A stretch of 64,000 nt of DNA from positions 1-64,000 of the forward strand of contig NZ_PSNW01000007.1 of the NCBI RefSeq assembly GCF_002930645.1, written 5' to 3'. Of the stretch, positions 62,104-64,000 are shown piece after piece (within the stretch, counting starts at the first letter, position 1; every line of letters begins with the position of its first letter). The notes under the pieces are model-generated. The model saw nothing but the letters and a program-made list of their open reading frames with translations. It made no database searches and was not told the DNA's origin. A program made the position numbers and the translations under genes. Origin of the DNA: Solimonas fluminis. Lineage in GTDB: Bacteria > Pseudomonadota > Gammaproteobacteria > Nevskiales > Nevskiaceae.

Positions 62104-63747
62104 TCAGGCGGCCGCCAGGCGTGCCAGCTGCTCGCGCACCCGCTCGGCCAGGTCCTGGCGTGCGCCCAGCAGGCGCTGCAGTTCCTCGTCGGTGACATAG
62201 CCGATGGACTGGCGGTAGGCGTTCTTGGCCTCCGCCAGGCGATCCTGCATCGCCAGCAGCTCGGCGATGCCCGCGACGGCGATCGGAGCGGTGCCTGCAT
62301 GCTGGCGCAGGTAGTCGCCCACGCGGCGGACATGGCTCTCGAACAGGCGCTCCACCGAGGTCGCCGGAGACAGCGACAGCAGGTCGACCTGCGGCCCCGG
62401 GCCGAAGGGGTTGGCCTCGCCGCTGTTGTTGGTGACCAGGAAGTCGCCGTTGTCGAAGCCGGTCTCGAACTCGACCACGGCCACGCTGCGCGGCTGGCCG
62501 GCCAGGCGCAGGCGCAGCCAGCCGAACCAGCCCGGCCACACCGGGCGCAGGGCGAAGCTGAAGGCCACCGTGCCTTCGCCGGAGCGATAGCAGCGCAGCA
62601 GGGTGCTCTCGGCCAGCACCGGCGCCAGGTGGCGCGGATCGAAATCGCCGAGATAGCCGAAGCCGAGCGCCGACAACCGCTGCCGCGCGGCCGCGGCGTG
62701 GCGGCGCATGAACGCCGGGAAGATCTCGGCGGGCACCGGCCGCAGGTCGCAACGCGGCAGGTGTCCCAGCTGGAACAGCTTGTCGGCAATGCCGACGGCC
62801 AGCAGCGTGTCGGGGTCGCCCAGCGGCTCCAGCACCGCCGACAGGTCCTTGCCCTGGCGCATCTGCTGCGCGGCGTTGCGCAGCAGCGACGCCGTCAGGT
62901 CGTCCTCGACGCTGCGCCGGCCCGCATGTTCCGCCGGCTGCGCGGCGGCCTCGAGGGAGTCGGCCAGCGTCGGCGCCGGCAGGGCGGCGGCACGCCCGTC
63001 GGCGCCCTGCTCCCGGGCGAGGCGGCGCATCTCCTCGGCGACATTGCGCAGCAGGTGCGCCGCCGGCAGGGCGGCGAGCAGGGCGTCGTACTCCGCCACC
63101 GCTTCGCCGTGCCTTCCCAGGTCCTGCAGGCGGCGCGCCAGTTGCAGGCGATAGCGCGAGCCGTCGGCCACCAGTGGCAGCGCGCGGCGCAGGTCGGCCA
63201 CCGCGGCTTCGAGGCCGCGCCGGGACAGCGTCACCCCCGGCGATGGCTGCACGGTCGGCTCCCCCGGCACGGGATGGCGCGCGGCGTTGCCCGCCCACAG
63301 CGCGCGCAGCGCGTAGCCCTCGCCGTCGGCCGGATCGAGTTCCAGCGCCCGGTCCAGCGCGGCCATGGCCTCCTCCGGGCGTCCGCGCTGGTGGCGGACC
63401 AGCGCCAGCGCGCGGTGCGCCGCCGCCAGGCTGCCGTCGAGCGCCACCGCGAGCTGCAGGTCGCCTTCGCGTTCCGGGTAGTCGCCGCGCAAAGCCGCGG
63501 TCAGCTCGGCGCGGCGCAGCCAGGCCTTGGCGAAATCAGGATTGAGCTCGATGACCCGCAGCACCGCGGCCAGCGCCTCTTCCTGGCGGCCCAGCGCCGC
63601 GAGGCAGTGGCTGCGATGCCAATGCAGCGGCGCCTGTCCGGGCCGCTCGGCGATCTTCTGCTCGAGGATCGGCAGCGCCGAGGCGTACTCGCCCGCGCGC
63701 AGCAAGCGCTTGAGGATCTCGGTCCGCGGTTCGGCGGCGTCGCTCAT
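62104..63747 (-). CDS. TPR-repeat protein of unknown function
   Basis: A 547-residue protein. The N-terminal half (about residues 10-230) is TPR repeats (EEALAAVLRVIELNPDFAKAWLRRAEL, EEAMAALDRALELDPADGEGYALRA). The C-terminal half (about 270-540) is a mixed alpha/beta region with Trp-rich FALRPVWPGWFGWLRLRLAG and VAVVEFETGFDNGDFLVTNNSGEANPFG, not assigned to a family. No signal peptide, so probably cytoplasmic. It ends 124 bp before the PAP2 gene starts, same strand. Confidence 0.75.
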   Translation of the reverse strand: MSDAAEPRTEILKRLLRAGEYASALPILEQKIAERPGQAPLHWHRSHCLAALGRQEEALAAVLRVIELNPDFAKAWLRRAELTAALRGDYPEREGDLQLAVALDGSLAAAHRALALVRHQRGRPEEAMAALDRALELDPADGEGYALRALWAGNAARHPVPGEPTVQPSPGVTLSRRGLEAAVADLRRALPLVADGSRYRLQLARRLQDLGRHGEAVAEYDALLAALPAAHLLRNVAEEMRRLAREQGADGRAAALPAPTLADSLEAAAQPAEHAGRRSVEDDLTASLLRNAAQQMRQGKDLSAVLEPLGDPDTLLAVGIADKLFQLGHLPRCDLRPVPAEIFPAFMRRHAAAARQRLSALGFGYLGDFDPRHLAPVLAESTLLRCYRSGEGTVAFSFALRPVWPGWFGWLRLRLAGQPRSVAVVEFETGFDNGDFLVTNNSGEANPFGPGPQVDLLSLSPATSVERLFESHVRRVGDYLRQHAGTAPIAVAGIAELLAMQDRLAEAKNAYRQSIGYVTDEELQRLLGARQDLAERVREQLARLAAA

Positions 63748-63765
63748 GTTCCGTCGGCCATAGCC

Positions 63766-64000
63766 TCAGCGGTTCATCACGCGGCCCATGGTCGCGGCCA
63801 GCAGCCGTCGCGGCAGCAGCCGCGGCATCACCCCGCCCAGCCGGGTCATGAACCCGGGCACATAGACGCAGGCATCGCGCGCCAGTGCCGCCAGGCTGCC
63901 GGAAACCACGGCCTCGGCCGTCATCATCATCGGCTTGGGGATCACCTGGCGCAGGCTGCCGCTCTCGGCCGCCTCGAAGAACGGCGTATCCACCGGCCCC
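63766..64000 (-). CDS. Short-chain dehydrogenase, C-terminal end (runs off window end)
   Basis: The last 77 residues of a protein ending DTPFFEAAESGSLRQVIP...GGVMPRLLPRRLLAATMGRVMNR. This tail, with PVDTPFF after the catalytic region and a hydrophobic end, is typical of SDR enzymes in lipid or ketone metabolism. The catalytic motifs lie outside the window. The stop is at 63766-63768. Confidence 0.7.
   Translation of the reverse strand, partial: GPVDTPFFEAAESGSLRQVIPKPMMMTAEAVVSGSLAALARDACVYVPGFMTRLGGVMPRLLPRRLLAATMGRVMNR

Overview
The window is a high-GC (roughly two-thirds G+C) bacterial chromosome segment. Its housekeeping genes (atpIBEFHAGDC followed by glmU-glmS, divergent gcvR/dapA, rimO, rmuC, ahpCF) and protein styles fit a gammaproteobacterium. 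The accessory content (steroid/hydrocarbon-type catabolic genes, LuxR/MalT activator, DUF3034, MMPL exporter) suggests the Nevskiales (Solimonas/Nevskia-like). That placement is an inference from gene content only. No phage, insertion sequence, CRISPR array or rRNA was seen.

Region 1 (1-12.5 kb) is a catabolic island. A four-gene operon (6829 down to 1128) encodes an acetone-carboxylase-type enzyme (gamma, beta and alpha subunits; the gamma subunit has a His-rich tail) and a short-chain dehydrogenase. Around it lie an RND/MMPL exporter (cut by the window start), an 890-residue LuxR/MalT-type activator, an SCP-x type thiolase and a medium-chain NADP-dependent oxidoreductase. Five copies of one operator (7-bp arms around a 4-bp spacer, promoter-side arm always GGGTGGGG) sit in the promoter regions of these units, so they look like one regulon of the LuxR-type protein.

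Region 2 (12.8-35.3 kb) is mostly conserved core: tRNA-Arg, rmuC, ahpCF with an OxyR-like site, rimO, an AEC transporter, glmSU, the complete F1Fo ATP synthase operon, a TauE/SafE permease, PhoH/PIN ATPase, bcp, gcvR, dapA, a lipoprotein and tRNA-Ser. Region 3 (35.8-44.7 kb) holds a two-gene cytochrome c operon, DUF934/DUF2970 genes, a MocR regulator, a carboxymuconolactone decarboxylase-like protein, a lipoprotein, an HPP-CBS membrane protein with a divergent MarR regulator, and a DUF2798 protein.

Region 4 (44.9-61.2 kb) is the most interesting part. Five sigma-54 promoters of one type (TGGCAT-N5-TTGC) drive the gene for an ANTAR RNA-binding regulator and four target units. All four target leaders carry two tandem hairpins with hexanucleotide loops (G at loop position 4 in all eight, A at position 1 in six), the known ANTAR-protein target. 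In two leaders the second hairpin overlaps the 5' arm of a strong intrinsic terminator. The targets are: a 54-aa membrane protein plus an OmpA-cupredoxin fusion; a flavinylated FMN-binding protein plus PepSY membrane protein plus the flavin transferase ApbE; a DUF3034 outer-membrane protein plus an exported truncated haemoglobin; and an eight-gene operon of TPR proteins with ExbB, two ExbD and a TonB-like protein. An NsrR-like Rrf2 regulator is embedded in the cluster. I infer a co-regulated envelope redox and energised-transport system whose substrate is unknown.

Region 5 (61.2-64 kb) holds a PAP2 phosphatase, a TPR protein of unknown function and the 3' end of a short-chain dehydrogenase gene.
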